A stretch of 64,000 nucleotides of DNA from Watersipora subatra (GCF_963576615.1 NC_088717.1:54470526-54534525), one strand, 5' to 3'; shown: positions 43,102 to 56,160, counted from the stretch's first letter. Notes: generated by a model not told the origin, from the sequence alone. Made by a program: numbers and translations.

Positions 43102-44652
43102 ACTAAAGGTAATAATTTTAGTATTCATGAATACATTTACTAATTAATAAAATTATAACTTTTTCCTATCACGAATTATGGTTTCATAACATTTTTTATC
43201 GTTCCGCCTAGCTATCATATTTGCTTCAAATTTTCTTTGGCAGTTTTAGCTAGTAAATTAGATTTATGATTAAAACTTATGTTCACTTCTCACTTGTAGA
43301 AAGTGAGAAAAATGGATTAATCAATGCTCATCTTTAACTCCAAAAAATAAAGCTTCAAATTGTTGGCTTGGCGTACTCCAAAGAGTTATGCTGTTTTTTT
43401 TATGCTTAGATGGATGTTTTTAATAAAAACTGCTGAAATAAAAAAAATTTGGCTTGTGGAAATTATGTAATAAAATGTTGTTGAAGATAATGCAAAACAT
43501 GATTTGCAGAACATTGAATACATCATAGCCCCGTTGACAGCTGCGCTAAAATCTTGTCTGATAGATGGATTTACGAAGTTTTATCAGAGCTGTATTGACA
43601 GGTACTTTTGCATAGCTCGACTCAATTCCAACGGGCCAAGCATTAAAAGCTCAAAATCTTTTATGCTTCACGCTACTAAGTGAAAACAGGTGAGTCCATA
43701 AAATGCCAACCAGGTGCAAGAATGGCTTTATTAACCTTTATCCAGAATTGATTGGGTTAATTGATTTCAAAAAATTGACGTTGTTTTGCACTCATTATTT
43801 TGGTCAACTCATAAAACTATTTGTTTTATGTTTGAAACAACTAATCAAATGTGACCAGTAAATTTTTTTCTACAAATTTCTACACATGACTGTTTCGGGA
43901 TGCAGTTGGTTTCGCTATATATTCGAACATATTCTTTTCAAAAATGTGACTTGCTTATTTTATTTAGTAACTTGTTTCCGGTGTGGGTAACCACTGAGAA
44001 CTTTGCTGATACAAAGGCCACGATGATATAGGTTTTAACACATCGATTTAATTACTGTAGACTGGCAGATTCGTAGTCCGTACTCAAACATTCACACAGC
44101 ATTTAGAGGAAACTAATATGACAAACTTTTAAATATCCTTATTTGAGGCGTTTGAGACATTTATAAAATGTCTCTGCAGGTAGATTTAAAATTTTATTCT
44201 AGCAATCATGAGCCGTGTAGGAATATACTTTTATTGCAATAGCCGATGTGAATACGAGAGATAGAGATGAACTGTTTCACTATACATACATCATTTCCGG
44301 CAAGTCTGGCAGATCTTTTTTACTGAGCGTTTTTACTGCAATCAACTTTTGGCGATTTTAATCTTCAAATATCTTGACAATGAGATCGCCTAAAACAACA
44401 AAAAACATATCAACTGATAGAAAAAGTTGATATGTTTTGTTAAAATCAACCACAATTTGACCCAATCACATCTTTAAAGATGTGGCTGCGTCAAAATATT
44501 CAATTTAATGAAATTAAAATCCATAAAAGGCTAAAACATCAGCTACAATTTGATGCCATTTTTGTCTTTGTAGACCAACCCTGTCCAGAGATATATGCGT
44601 TTGAATGAGGCACTCTTTTAAAAAGCTCGCGTTCCAGCGGGTGCCTCTTTCG
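43102..44652. other. Spacer between the two W genes of copy 2
   Basis: Counterpart of copy-1 13960-15340 up to about 44460. The rest is the diverged upstream region of the second W gene. Confidence 0.55.
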
Positions 44653-44753
44653 TGACGTCACAAGCAAAATATCTGAAACGAAACCGCGAGCGATAAATAT
44701 GAGATCGATTCGTTAGCCAATCATGAGCGCGAAACTTTTATATATATATATAG
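44653..44753 (+). promoter_or_regulatory. Promoter of the second W gene, copy 2: CRE, CCAAT and TATA
   Basis: A full palindromic CRE (TGACGTCA, 44653-44660) lies 56 bp before CCAAT (44717-44721), followed by a TATATATATATATAGG run (44738-44753). The CRE position reads TGATGTGT in the other W promoters. CREB/ATF control of this copy is a prediction from motif only. Confidence 0.65.
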
Positions 44754-44884
44754 GCCGTAATAAATGTTATCACTTGTAAAACGCGTTGTCTGTGATCTCG
44801 AAGAATCTCATCGTTAGAGAATTCTCATCGTTACTGATTCAACACGTTTCAACAATTACTAAGTTATACATAGTTTTGTATAGC

Positions 44885-45483
44885 GACTGCGACTCAGAGT
44901 TATCTGAGCAACCTTTAGTAAAAGATTGGAGTAGACAGCCTATGGTCAAAGCTGACAGGCGTCAGCAGCGTTTTGCTGCAGAGGAAGACAGAATGGAGGT
45001 AAATTAACTTAGAGTCTTCTATACTTAAGTAAATGTAATATTTTTATAGTCACAAATACATATACTAATTAATGAAATGATAATTCTTTGCTATCTCCAA
45101 TCATCGTTTCATAGCTTATCTGCCGTTTTACCGAGCTTTAATATTTTTTTCGAATTTTCTTTGGTAAATTAGAGTCATGATTACCAATTATTTTCACTCG
45201 TAGGAAGTGGGTAAAATCGATTGATCATTGCAAATCTTTAATTTCCAGAACCAAAGCTTCGAATCGTTGGCTTGGCTTGCTTGTGCCTTTATTAAATGTT
45301 TATTCGTTTTTAAAATTGCACTCGCAATCTATTTAACTCCCAATTTGGAAGCTGTCAATAGATACGCTTTAGAATGACATATCTATGAATGACATATATT
45401 TATTGCATTTGTTTTACTGATTACAGAATGTTTATGTCGTCCCACCAGCCGAAGAAGCTTTGTCAGTGTGGAAACTGCCATAA
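44885..45483 (+). CDS. W-b, copy 2: second W gene without the usual start codon
   Basis: Exon 1 homology runs from about 44885 to the donor GAG/GTAAAT at 44998, and exon 2 is 45427-45483 (NVYVVPPAEEALSVWKLP and TAA). The frame upstream is open but has no ATG; the segment coding MLPVPAKVTQK is replaced by unrelated sequence (TATAGCGACTGCGACTCAGAG). The first in-frame ATG is inside the conserved stretch (QPMVKADRR, near 44941). It is either N-terminally shortened, spliced from another upstream exon, or non-functional. From LSEQP onward it is nearly identical to W of copies 1 and 3. Confidence 0.5.
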
Positions 45484-46929
45484 AGGGGAAAGAGAGACTT
45501 GAATGTGTGCTGCATAAGCCATGATGTTTTGTTTGAGTTTGTTGCAGTAGATGAATTTGTCTTATTGTATCAGCTAATACTATCTGAGTGGCCACGACTT
45601 GATGAATATTTTTAATAAAAGCTTTACGCGGAGATGAAAATATTTTTGCTTGTAAAAATTATATAATAAAATAATATGGTTGAAGATAATGCAAAACATG
45701 ATTTGCAGAATATTGTAGTGAATTGGGTATGGTATATGGATGTCCGCAAAACTGGAGAATGTGAGTTCAGATCCAGTTTGCAGCAGACTTCTCATCCTTA
45801 AAACTCTATCCCTGTCTATATTCTTTTCAAGGACGTGGCTTGCTTATTTCACTTCGGTAGTATTCGGTAAGAATACTACTAGTAAGAAACTAGTACGTAG
45901 ACGGTGTAGGCAATGATATACAGCTCCGCCCCGAGGATAGGCGACAGGCATAATGTGGGCGGGGCTTATGGGAGGCTGCAGAACTGTGCTGATACAAAGA
46001 CCGCGTTCTACATAGTGACTTGACAGAATTACCGTAGACCGGTAGAATTGGTAGTCGGTACCCAAATGTTTACACAACATTTGGAGAAAGTGAGTAGAAC
46101 AAATTTTCAATTTTCGTTATTTGAGGCCTTTGAAACATTCATAATAATGCATCTGTAGCAGGATTTAAAATTTTGTTCTAGCCAACATGAGCAAATACAA
46201 AATAAGATATATGCCAATAGAGCTGCGTAAGACTAGACTTTTATCGCAAATAGCCGATGTGAATACGAGAGATAGAGACAGGTTGCCTAACGCGTGACAT
46301 CATTTTGGGCAAGTCTGGGCATGTTTTTGTGGCCTGAGCGTTTTTACGGCGATCAGATTTTTTCGGTTTTAATCTTCAAATATCTTGGCAATGCGATCGC
46401 GTAACACAACAAACAACATATCAACTGATAGAGAAAAAAAAATGCTTTCTATTAAGATCAACTTAAATTTGACGCAACCACATCTTTAACGGCAAAGTGA
46501 AATATAAGATTAATACTTTAATACTTGACCTATGAGCTATTAATTAGTGACGTAGTAGAATCTTTTTAGCAAAGCGCTGACGTTTAATGCGCATCGTGTG
46601 GATGTTGTTTGAAACACTTGTTGTTCGCATCATAACTCAACTTGCTCACAACTCTAAATGTGCATCATGGGCGTCATGGAAACAGTGACTCCAGTGCATG
46701 CATTGTTCCTATGCTGGCAATATTTCAATGCGTCTTTAAAAAAATGATCAAGAGGAGACAAATTCTTTATTTTTCAAACACTGTTTCCACAAAGCGCTGG
46801 TATATAACACATAGTAAGCTGTAAAGAGAAGACATCCAAGCTTATGCACAATACTACAGAAAGACGAAAAATGTCGCATTAAAAGGTTTAGGCCACAAAG
46901 TAATCCAGTCTCTGGTCTCCAACCTGCAG
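45484..46929. other. Flank of W-b and Z 3' region, copy 2
   Basis: Bases 45720-46480 are a diverged version of copy-1 14750-15340. A GC-rich near-palindrome (CTCCGCCCC...GGGCGGGGCT, about 45930-45970) stands out from the AT-rich background. Bases 46642-46929 match 15497-15786. No extra gene was seen. Confidence 0.5.
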
Positions 46930-47280
46930 TCACTCTTTCTCAACATAGAGTTTAGTAATGAAATAACAGAGCTTGCGTTGCAGGTTGGTCATATGTGGTA
47001 AAAAGCCGACAAACCCTACTAACAGAGTTCCATTGACTCCCGTTCTGTAAGAGAAGAGATTCTCCTTAGCATCATGAATATCAGTAAAGTCAAACTCGGA
47101 GTCAGTTTTAATAGAAATCTCTCACGCTAGCGAATCGACGCGAGCTTTAATGCCCGGGTCTCTGAGTTTAGTGATAGTGAAACAGTAGGCGTTGACCGGA
47201 GAGAGTACGCTGTCATCACACTCGTCACTCAACTCCCGAAACCTCTTCCAGAACTCTCTATACTTCTCCAGCTGATCCAT
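46930..47280 (-). pseudogene. Z, copy 2: same frame with a premature stop
   Basis: It has the same length and alignment as Z copy 1, but the Arg codon after DSLA is TGA (47122-47124 on the plus strand as TCA). The product would end after about 52 residues. Other changes are few, so the loss is recent. Only copy 1 can make the full exon product; copy 3 is cut by the window edge before Z. Confidence 0.6.
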
Positions 47281-47337
47281 TCCATTACGATGCAGGTAGA
47301 GCTTGCCAGTACTGTAATAACTGATTGAGTATTCTGT

Positions 47338-47800
47338 TAGAAAGTGTAGTACAAGTAAAGTGTACTATTTTAGAAAGTGCAGTACAAGTAAAGTGTGCTA
47401 TTCTAGAAAGTGTAGCGCGAGCAGAGTGTGCTACATGTATTTGACAAAGTGCAGTACAAGTAAAGTGTATTATTTTAGAAAGTGTGGTACAAGTAAAGTG
47501 TACTATTTTAGAAAGTGTACTACAAGTAAAGTGTACTATTTTAGAAAGTGTAGTACAAATACAGTACAGAATGTGTAGTACAAGTAAAATGTACTATTTT
47601 AGAAAGTGTAGTACAAGTAAAGTGTACTATTTTAGAAAGTGCAGTACAAGTAACGTGTACTATTTTAGATAGTGTAGTAAAAGTAAAGTGTACTATTTTA
47701 GAAAGTGCAGTACAAATACAGTACAGAATGTGTAGTACAAGTAAAATGTACTATTTTAGAAAGTGTAGTACAAGTAAAGCGTATTATTTAATAAAGTGTA
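47338..47800. repeat. 33-bp minisatellite, copy 2
   Basis: Same units and order as 16195-16645, with one extra unit near 47725. Confidence 0.9.
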
Positions 47801-49094
47801 GCACGAGTAGTGTGCTATTTTAGTCATTGTCAATGAAAGGAAATAAAATCCATCAGAATAACGGTTTACGGGTTTTCTTAAATTTGTCTCTTCATTTAAT
47901 GACTAATTTTTTTTTAAATTGCAAGCCTTTTCTTATTTATTTATGTCAAACATATGTAACAATTTATTCCTGACATGCACACTCGAAGCTTTCAAGACTG
48001 AGTTTACATGTTGTGCAATTTAGCAAGCAAACTGTTTTCATTACAACAGATTGATCAATTTTGGAAAGTAAAAGTGCATCATAAACATGCAAGCCTGTTT
48101 GATCCAGTTTTGATGACAGATGAAATACTTGAAACTGTTGAAATAATGACATAACATGATTATAACTATTACATCAGCCCCTGACTAGAAACCTGGACTT
48201 AGCACTTAATCCTTGACACTACGCAACAAATTGATCATTGACTCAATACAAGTACTTTGGAGTTTTGACAGGTATTATCACTTGCAATGATTAATAATCA
48301 CACAAAAAATATTTTAGACAGAAAACTGATTAACATCTTGCTGGCGTGTAACATCCCCCCACCCCGTACCTCATGTATTTCTTACATGTATATGAGACTC
48401 TCCAGCTATTAGCTTATATATTTACGTATGACAATCCCAACCTCTCTATATCCATAATCACCTTTTATATATGTATGCCATTTGCATGAGCTTATCAAAA
48501 TCAGCCATGCATGTGATAGCCTGTAGACAAAGTGATCTGTTGAGCATTTGGACTGTGCTTAGGGCAGCAAGAAATGAACTGTGTCTGTTATCCCACCATT
48601 CCTACAAACAGACAGACAGCAGCCAACACTGCATGAACTAATCCTTTATGTAATACCGTTTATGATCAGCCCATTGACAAAAGGTTGGTAAGTGTTTAGA
48701 TAGGCAAATAAACATAAACAATGAGTGTTCTGCTGAGCAGTAAAAGGGTTAAACTCCTGTAACACAGGCTATCAAGTGCAGGGAAAACAGACAAGTGTGT
48801 GTATATATACATATTAACAGTGTTGCGAAATTCCAAGACTCAATGTACAGGAATGCCTCACAATCTTAGACAATAATCTGTCCAAGAAGATCTGTCTAAG
48901 AGTCTGGAACCAATTAAATGAGGTATGGCATACTCTCATGGAAATAACTGATCCAACATACACCTATGATAGTTTGAACATACCAAGCCCTTGTTAAAAA
49001 TGAATTAAACTTCTCTGAATTACATTGATTGTGTTGACAGTGTGAGGTAGATTGAACAACAACTCCAGGTGTTTTTTGTTTGTTCCAGTTTAGG
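47801..49094. other. Counterpart of 16646-17926
   Basis: Small indels only. No supported gene. Confidence 0.45.
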
Positions 49095-49274
49095 ATGTCT
49101 ATTCTACTGCTTTTGTTTGTTTGTTTAACATTTACAGATGTTCACCCATCATCAGGTCATAACATCGACAGTAAGCAAGTAAATATGTTAGCCCCTACGA
49201 TTAACCGTACAAATTTACAATCAAACAACAATGATACACTAATTTATAAACACCCAGACATAAGATTTTCTTGA
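49095..49274 (+). CDS. Small frame with signal-peptide-like start, copy 2
   Basis: MSILLLLFVCLTFTDVHP and the same 59-residue length as 17927-18106. The two changes from copy 1 (PG to TD) fall at the likely cleavage region. Confidence 0.3.
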   Translation: MSILLLLFVCLTFTDVHPSSGHNIDSKQVNMLAPTINRTNLQSNNNDTLIYKHPDIRFS

Positions 49275-49479
49275 ATGTTGTTTTTCACAAGCAGTAAGAT
49301 CAAGGGAAAAGGAAATACCGTAGAAGAGCCTTGAACTCAGGTACGATAGCCACACAAATATGACTACTCAGCTGTAAGCCTTCATAGTGACAGATGTGTT
49401 TAATTGATCAAAACTCTAGTGGTTACGCTTGGAAGAGGCAGAAGTCTAAAATGCACAAAACAGACCAACTATGACCAAC

Positions 49480-49587
49480 CTGATGAGGTCCTTTTGGTAA
49501 TATTTTATCTGCTGAAGCTGGTTCCTGGTCTCTGATGTCATAGGGTCATATACAGACGCCTTTACCTGCTTCATCTTTATACCAGAT
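49480..49587 (-). CDS. X-like exon on the opposite strand, copy 2
   Basis: Same splice borders and phase as 18311-18418; one residue differs (AFVYD to ASVYD). Confidence 0.5.
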
Positions 49588-50505
49588 CTACAGCGGAAAC
49601 ATAATTGGTGAGTGAGAACATGTGAGTGAAGGAATGAGTGTTTCAATGTGTTTCCACGCTTCAAATAGGTACCGACCAGCATCCGATGATCACAGTAAGC
49701 TTAGTTGCGTGTCAATTGAGTGACTCCCTTAAATTTAAGAGTGGCTTGCACTGCGTAAAGAACTGGCTACACAATTGTTCTTAAGCTGAAATAAGCACAG
49801 CACGAATTGTTGACGAGGGACAGAATATGCAATCACGAGAATGAAAATGAGTAGAGCTAACATTAGTAATCCTTTGCCATGAATAAATTAACAGTTCCTT
49901 TCAACATGCCTTTTTGTATTTTATAAGCATCTATATATATATATATTTTACTCATATCTAAATACCGAATACAAATAGTGTTCAGCAAAAATTATCTATT
50001 GTATTTATTATAAAGACATGCTACATTGTAATACAAAAAATGTGTTTTTTTTATTTTGTGTATTTAGGATAGTATGTTGTCAAGAAGAAAACTTTCCTTC
50101 AGTAGTTTTGATAAAATCTCACTATGACAACGTTTGACCAGTAGTGTGGAAATATCTATTTGTTGAGAAAGGACGAATATCAGGTTATTATTTCCTGTTG
50201 TTTAGTAAAATGAGTATGAGATACTTATTTTAGTGAACAGCAGGGGGTAATAAGCTAATACTGGTAAGATCTCTTACAACAGACAGTTTCTGAAAAATGC
50301 TGCATGATAATTTCACCCACACAGACAGCTCATATTGACCAAAACTGGAAATGCAGAACTTTTACAACTTTGGCCCTTCAAAAAAGAGGTATAGTTATAT
50401 TCACCACCAACATAGATCTTAATACTATTATCATTGTGTGTACATCGTTATTGTATTGGCATACGCTATTGCATTGCCACACCATTGCTTGGTGTATGCA
50501 CCACT
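49588..50505. other. Intergenic DNA, counterpart of 18419-19338
   Basis: No supported gene. Confidence 0.45.
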
Positions 50506-50820
50506 AAGAAACCTTGAGTTCATTTATAAATACAAGCAATATTATGTCAATATTGTATTAGCTCAACAGTCTGCCAATTTAACATTATTTGAATTCTTGT
50601 CTTTTTAAATTATTTAAATGTTATAAAAACAGCGAGTATAAAATATTTCAGTTTTAACTGTGTTATAAACAACAAAACAGCCTAATTGAGCACTTTTTTG
50701 CTATATATACTCATACTAGATGATTATCCAGCGTTGCTCAGGTAATAAAAAAAAATTTTGTGCTGAAAATTAATTTTAAGCTGTTAATTTATAGATTTGA
50801 ATATTTGTAGACATATGTCA
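50506..50820. mobile_element. 315-bp insertion present in copy 2 only
   Basis: Copy 1 reads CACCACTACTACCACTACCA without interruption at 19338. The insert has the word ATCCAGCGTTGCTCAGGTAA followed by an A-run near its 3' part. This resembles the ACCCGGTGTTGATCGGGTAA start of R1 (24475), so it may be a short relative of that family. Exact borders are blurred by the ACTACC repeats at the target. Confidence 0.65.
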
Positions 50821-51949
50821 TTACCACACTACTAAGAGGTGAATAATTGCAGGTTCCTTTCTTTTGAGGCATCAGATTAAGTGTAACTTCTCAGAAACCG
50901 ACTAAGTGATAATAACAGTAATAGAAAAATTTAAAAATACTAGGAAACTTTTTAAACTTAAAAACACTATATATTCAAAGTATGTTTAAAAAAAATTAAC
51001 TCTAAGATAATAATATGAAATTTACAAATTCATATTATAGACTTCTAAATTTATAAAAACTTTATAAATGTAATAATTATTTATTGAATATAAGAGAGTA
51101 AGGAATAGCTGATGCTTATAATCTTACACGGTAGTACAGAAAAAGAAGACTGTAATGATGTTTGTTCTAAAATGTGAAACCAATCACGAATCAGAAACTC
51201 ATTGGATTCGAAGAAAAGATGTGCAAGCAAATACACATAGCGAGTGCTGTAATGAACTTTCGTAAAACACATGTGTAACAAACTCAATACTCGCATGTTA
51301 AGGAAAGGAAATTGCGCATGTTAATATACTGGATTCATATTAGAATAAACATTAAAATAAAAATAAGCAATATTTATACAAACAAAAGTGTTTTAAATAG
51401 ATCTGTTTGAAGATTTAAGTTAAAATTAAAAGAAATAACGTAAAAGTCGTAAATAAAGAAAAGAAACAGATTTTGTTCGTATTTAATGATTAAAAAACAC
51501 AAGGTAAGAGCCAAGAACTCCCCATAAATTAATGTGTTATAATTAGAACCAAGGAAAAAATAGTGTGGTTAGAAAAATATCTTTTGAGCAATTTAAATAA
51601 ATTAAGAGTACAAATAAGTGTAAATGTAAAATAAATAGCAAGAATGTAAACTACAGTAATCGTAGTCAAACAGATGATTTGGTAATGATACAATTAATAC
51701 AAACTGAGAAAACCAAATAAAAATCATAAATTTGTTGAATTAATAATAACAATTAGTGCGTATGAGTGTGCATATAAAAATTTCGCTATACAATAACTTT
51801 AGCGTATTTAGTAGTTATGATGTACAAGAAATGTAACATTACGATGTACTATGTGCAGCATGCACCGTAGGGAGTTCTTACCTTCAAGACAGATATAAAC
51901 ATAAAAGTTTAATCGCAAAATCGCAGAATCGCAAAATTGTCTGCGACGC
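50821..51949. other. Counterpart of 19350-20477
   Basis: It includes the degenerate R1 segment (about 51460-51760). No supported gene. The 276-bp Z-derived insertion of copy 1 is absent. Confidence 0.5.
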
Positions 51950-52540
51950 AGACGAGGCAGACGACACAAAATCACCGACAACGCAGATGACACAGAATCA
52001 CAGACGGCCCAGAATCACAGACGACACAGAATCAAAGACGACACAGACTCAAAGTTGACACAGAATCACAGACGACAAAGAATCACAGACGACGCAGAAT
52101 CAGAGACGACACAGAATCAGAGACGACACAGAATCACAGATGACACAAAATCCCAGACGACACAGAATCACAGACGACACAGAATCACAGACGACACAGA
52201 ATCACAGACGACGCAGAATCAGAGACGACACAGAATCAGAGACGACACAAAATCACAGATGACACAGAATCCCAGACGACACAGAATCACAGACGACACA
52301 GAATCAAAGGCGACACAGAATCAAAGACGACACAGAATCGCAGACGACACAGAATCGCAGACAACACAAAATCGCGGACGACACAGAATCGCGGACGACA
52401 CAGAATCGCGGACGACACAGAATCGCGGACGACACAGAATCGCGGACGACACAGAATCGCGGACGACACAGAATCGCGGACGACACAGAATCGCGGACGA
52501 CACAGAATCGCGGACGACACAGAATCACAGACGACACAGA
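51950..52540. repeat. 17-bp satellite array, copy 2, with a homogenised GCGGAC variant
   Basis: About 34 units. Nine consecutive units near 52370-52520 are identical copies of the variant GCGGACGACACAGAATC, which does not occur in copy 1. The open frames here, including 166 codons plus and 77 codons minus, are by-products of the array. Confidence 0.95.
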
Positions 52541-53260
52541 GATTTATATATATAGACCAAGTATTGCATTGTCAGCTAAAAATGTGTATTTTCTTAAATT
52601 TATCACCTACATGTATAAAAGGCATACCAAGGGAGACAAGTCCTTAGTTTACTAGCATAAATCTAGGCATGAAATAATTGCTACTGTATAAAGGTTTTAC
52701 AATTCTCGTCTCACACCTTCTTTAAGATACTTAATTTAAGTAACATAATTAAGTATAAATTTATAACTAATAATAATTATAATATTGACATTCGATCTGT
52801 ATTCTGGTGCTATATCGATTACAACAATGGGTGAATCAATACAATACAGATACAAATACGATCTTTTGAGTTATTCCTATGTTCCTAGTGGTGCAGATTT
52901 TTCTATCGTTACATTTTACTGTCTGCTGAGATGGATTATTTTACTAGCTAAAGGTCAAAGACCATATTTATCTAGTTCTAAACTCTTGAGATACATTTAA
53001 AACGATTACTTGAGACAATCATGATATAATGATGGAGAGATAATTGCATATGTTCTGTCAGCGCTGTTTGGTGAGGTTTAAAAAATTATATATTAAACAT
53101 TTAAATGTACCATAAAAATATGATAATATAATGCATATGAAGCATAACTTTCTCTGAATTAGACCAAGTAAAGTCTCCACTAACTAAGCGTATATTTCCT
53201 CTGCTATTTTATCAGCTTTTCATGTCTTTTATATTTTGATAAACTTTGAGCCTCTCATCT
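52541..53260. other. Counterpart of 21896-22596
   Basis: No supported gene. There is a 16-bp insertion near 52735 relative to copy 1. Confidence 0.4.
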
Positions 53261-53452
53261 ATGACTCTTAATGTTTGTTTGTCTTTTGTTTGCCTTTTTG
53301 TGTTTTCTGTTGTTCATTTGTCAAGCTCAAGCACAGGAATTCTAATAAGGAAAAATTCGCAGTGTACTGTGTTTGAACCCGCAGCATTCTACTTGCAAGT
53401 CTACAGACAGATGGGTCTACCCTCTAAACTAAGTCGTACTTGTCATTCTTAA
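53261..53452 (+). CDS. Small frame with signal-peptide-like start, copy 2
   Basis: Same 63-residue frame as 22597-22788, with T to M and C to R changes; one cysteine is lost, which argues against a constrained disulphide peptide. Confidence 0.2.
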   Translation: MTLNVCLSFVCLFVFSVVHLSSSSTGILIRKNSQCTVFEPAAFYLQVYRQMGLPSKLSRTCHS

Positions 53453-55129
53453 TTATCTGATTTATCCTTATCATGACTGCAGGTTACAAGCTAAATATGT
53501 ATTTTCATTATTTATTAATATTACTTCTTGCAATTTTTTTTCTTTTTCAAACTTTATAAAGAGCTATTTCAAAATCCATTATCTATTTTTTGTTAATTTG
53601 TAATTTTCAAATGAGCCGTTACGCAGCGCCTTCAACTTACAGTTCTTCCTAAACGCATATGCTAAAAAGCTGAAAACCTTTTATGCGACCTTTTAACCCT
53701 CTCTATGAAACTAGGCTATGTCAATATATATGTGACTATTATACCTGGCTCACCAAATATATAAGGTGGGCCCGTGAGCCTTCTAATAGATATTTAACTG
53801 TTTTTAAGAAACTAGTTCATGTCGGTGTAAAAGTTGTTTCATTCAATAAAGTACTTGGTATTCTAGTGAAAAACTATCTCATTTAAAGATATAAATATGA
53901 TATATATGTCAAGGATAGACGACCATTAATAATTTGCCATAATGCAGATTCAGCATTTTATCATGAGAGGACAAACCCCCTTCTGTCAACTTCTGACACT
54001 TTGCCGTGTCAAGGGAACCCAACTACAAGCAACTGTTTTAAAGTAGTTACATACTTGTCATGTGATGAAAACTCTTACTTGGTGACTGTTTATGACTGAA
54101 AACTAATGAAGACAGTATAGGTTTAGTGAAACAGTGTAATTATATATATACCTATATATGTAAAATTAAGTGTTTGTTTTTTGTTGTGTGTATGCTTGTT
54201 CAGTTAATAGCGACTAGTTAAAACACATCAACTGCGAAAACTATTGGTTGCTCGCATGCTGCAGTTCCGTGTGCCATGAGAGATTATGATGCATAATGAT
54301 TATATATGAATTTATTACAAAATATGGCAAATTTGCTGCATGGTTTAATGAGAGTGTGTTTAGACTCACATCTGTATATTCAACTGTACAGGTTTGAATC
54401 CTGTGAGGTGCAATATTTTTTCATAATGCTTTCATCTGGCTCCAGAAAGACTGAAGGACGGACACAACTTTTATTATAGTAAAGATTAAAATATTAACTC
54501 AAGTTACTAGCTAAAGTTACTCAAAATTATCAGTTAATGAAACTTTGCCATTGACAACTACATTATCTTCCACTTTCTACATACTGTTTTGAGTCTTCGG
54601 CGAATGTGTAGCTTAAGAAGTGAGAAATGTTTTTCAACCATTTTAAAAGTTCAAAATGGTTAAAAAACCAAATAAACAAATTCCAATCTACGGCGGCTTT
54701 TCGTTTTTGAGCTTTTAAGAGTTTGTAATCACGTTTCTTGAAAGTTGAAAGCTTGAAAGTGTAAACAGAAACCATCTACCACAACTACGTCACATTTGAG
54801 TCGTTTTGGAAAGAGAATCCAAACTACGGCAGTCTCGTGTGGCTGCGATTAACTGTTCGTCTTTTAGCTTTTAAGAACTTGTAATAACATTTTCACATAT
54901 TTTGCACCTACAACACAGCTGAGTAAAACATGGTGAATCTTTTCATATCAAATAACTGTAATGTGAATTTTGTTGCAAGTCAACCTTTAACCAAAATAAC
55001 GACTTATATCGCTCAATGAATCTATTGCCTCTGCGATACAGATTTTTCATTGCTAGATTATAATCGCTATTGCTGGACAAACATCAAATGGCGACGACGA
55101 ACTTTGAGATACATATATACAAACTAGCT
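53453..55129. other. Counterpart of 22789-24461
   Basis: Nearly identical to copy 1, including the tRNA-like repeat at 54335-54413. No gene was seen. Confidence 0.5.
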
Positions 55130-56160
55130 GTACTACCCGGTGTTGATCGGGTAATAAAAAAGTCGTTGGACAGAAAATTGATTCGTATTTAACATATAAC
55201 AACATTTGCCATTCTAACTTTCAAACTACATATCATGAGAGAAGTGTTTTGTGCAGTTGAAATAAATTAAGAGAGAAAATAACAACAACTGTAAAGGTTT
55301 TCAGACTTTGTAAAATGACTGTAACTTTCAAACTTTGTATCATGAGAAAAATGCTGGTCAAATAAATCAAAAATAAAACAAAACAACTATAAAAGGGTTT
55401 AAATGTAAATGTGGAATAATTAGCAAGCAATAGCTAAAGTAAGCCTGTTTTGCTACAATTACAATAAAAGATAATTCAGTAATGATACAATTAATATCAA
55501 CTGAGAAAACAAAATAAAAATCTTGAGTATGTTGAATTAATAATAGCAATTATTTAGTCAGTTACTAAGGTTAAAAAATGTTACTGTTCCACCAGAAGCT
55601 ATCCATGAAAACTTTGAATACGACGATGCTGGTACGTCTCACTGCTGGTAAAAATGAGACATCGTACTGTCTTTGTCTGACCGAACGTAGAGAGAATTTT
55701 GAGGTTCTTCCTATAGAGATAACACGATTGTCCGCATGAGAAGAATTGACCTTGACCACGATATAGAAATCGAACCTTACGAAAAACTTAAATTAGAAGT
55801 CCAAGAAAACACGAAAAAGCATTGTATTTCGTAGAGCTAATAGAATGCATAAAGTTTCAAATAATACGTCATTTAGTGTGTGCATACGGTATACGGTATG
55901 TGATGACATCTTTGACCAATTTGCCTTGTACAGCTCAGTGGTAGAGTGGATAAAAAACTTATGGTTGCATTCACCGTGAGTTCAAATCCATTGGAGCGGG
56001 GAAATTTAATTTCAAGATTTTAATAGTTATAGCTGGACACACACGCATACACACACACACACACGACCAATAGTTATAGCTGGACACACACGCATACACA
56101 CACACACGACCAATAGTTATAGCTGGACACACACGCATACACACATACACACACGACCAA
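55130..56160. repeat. R1 repeat, copy 2, carrying the empty target site
   Basis: tRNA-like A box near 55932 and B box AGTTCAAATCC at 55979-55989. The CA tract and three TAGTTATAGCTGG tails are continuous here (56020-56160), where copy 1 is split by 12.1 kb. Confidence 0.8.

Larger units (their letters stand above)
37640..56040. repeat. Tandem segmental duplication, copy 2 (extent)
   Basis: Gene order and sequence match copy 1 (about 8300-25391), with high identity beyond about 12.3 kb and clearly lower identity around X. Copy 3 begins at 56041 and runs beyond the window. The X start codons lie 18563 bp apart between copies 2 and 3. Copies 1 and 2 are 29223 bp apart, or about 17.1 kb without the 12.1-kb element. 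Confidence 0.9.
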
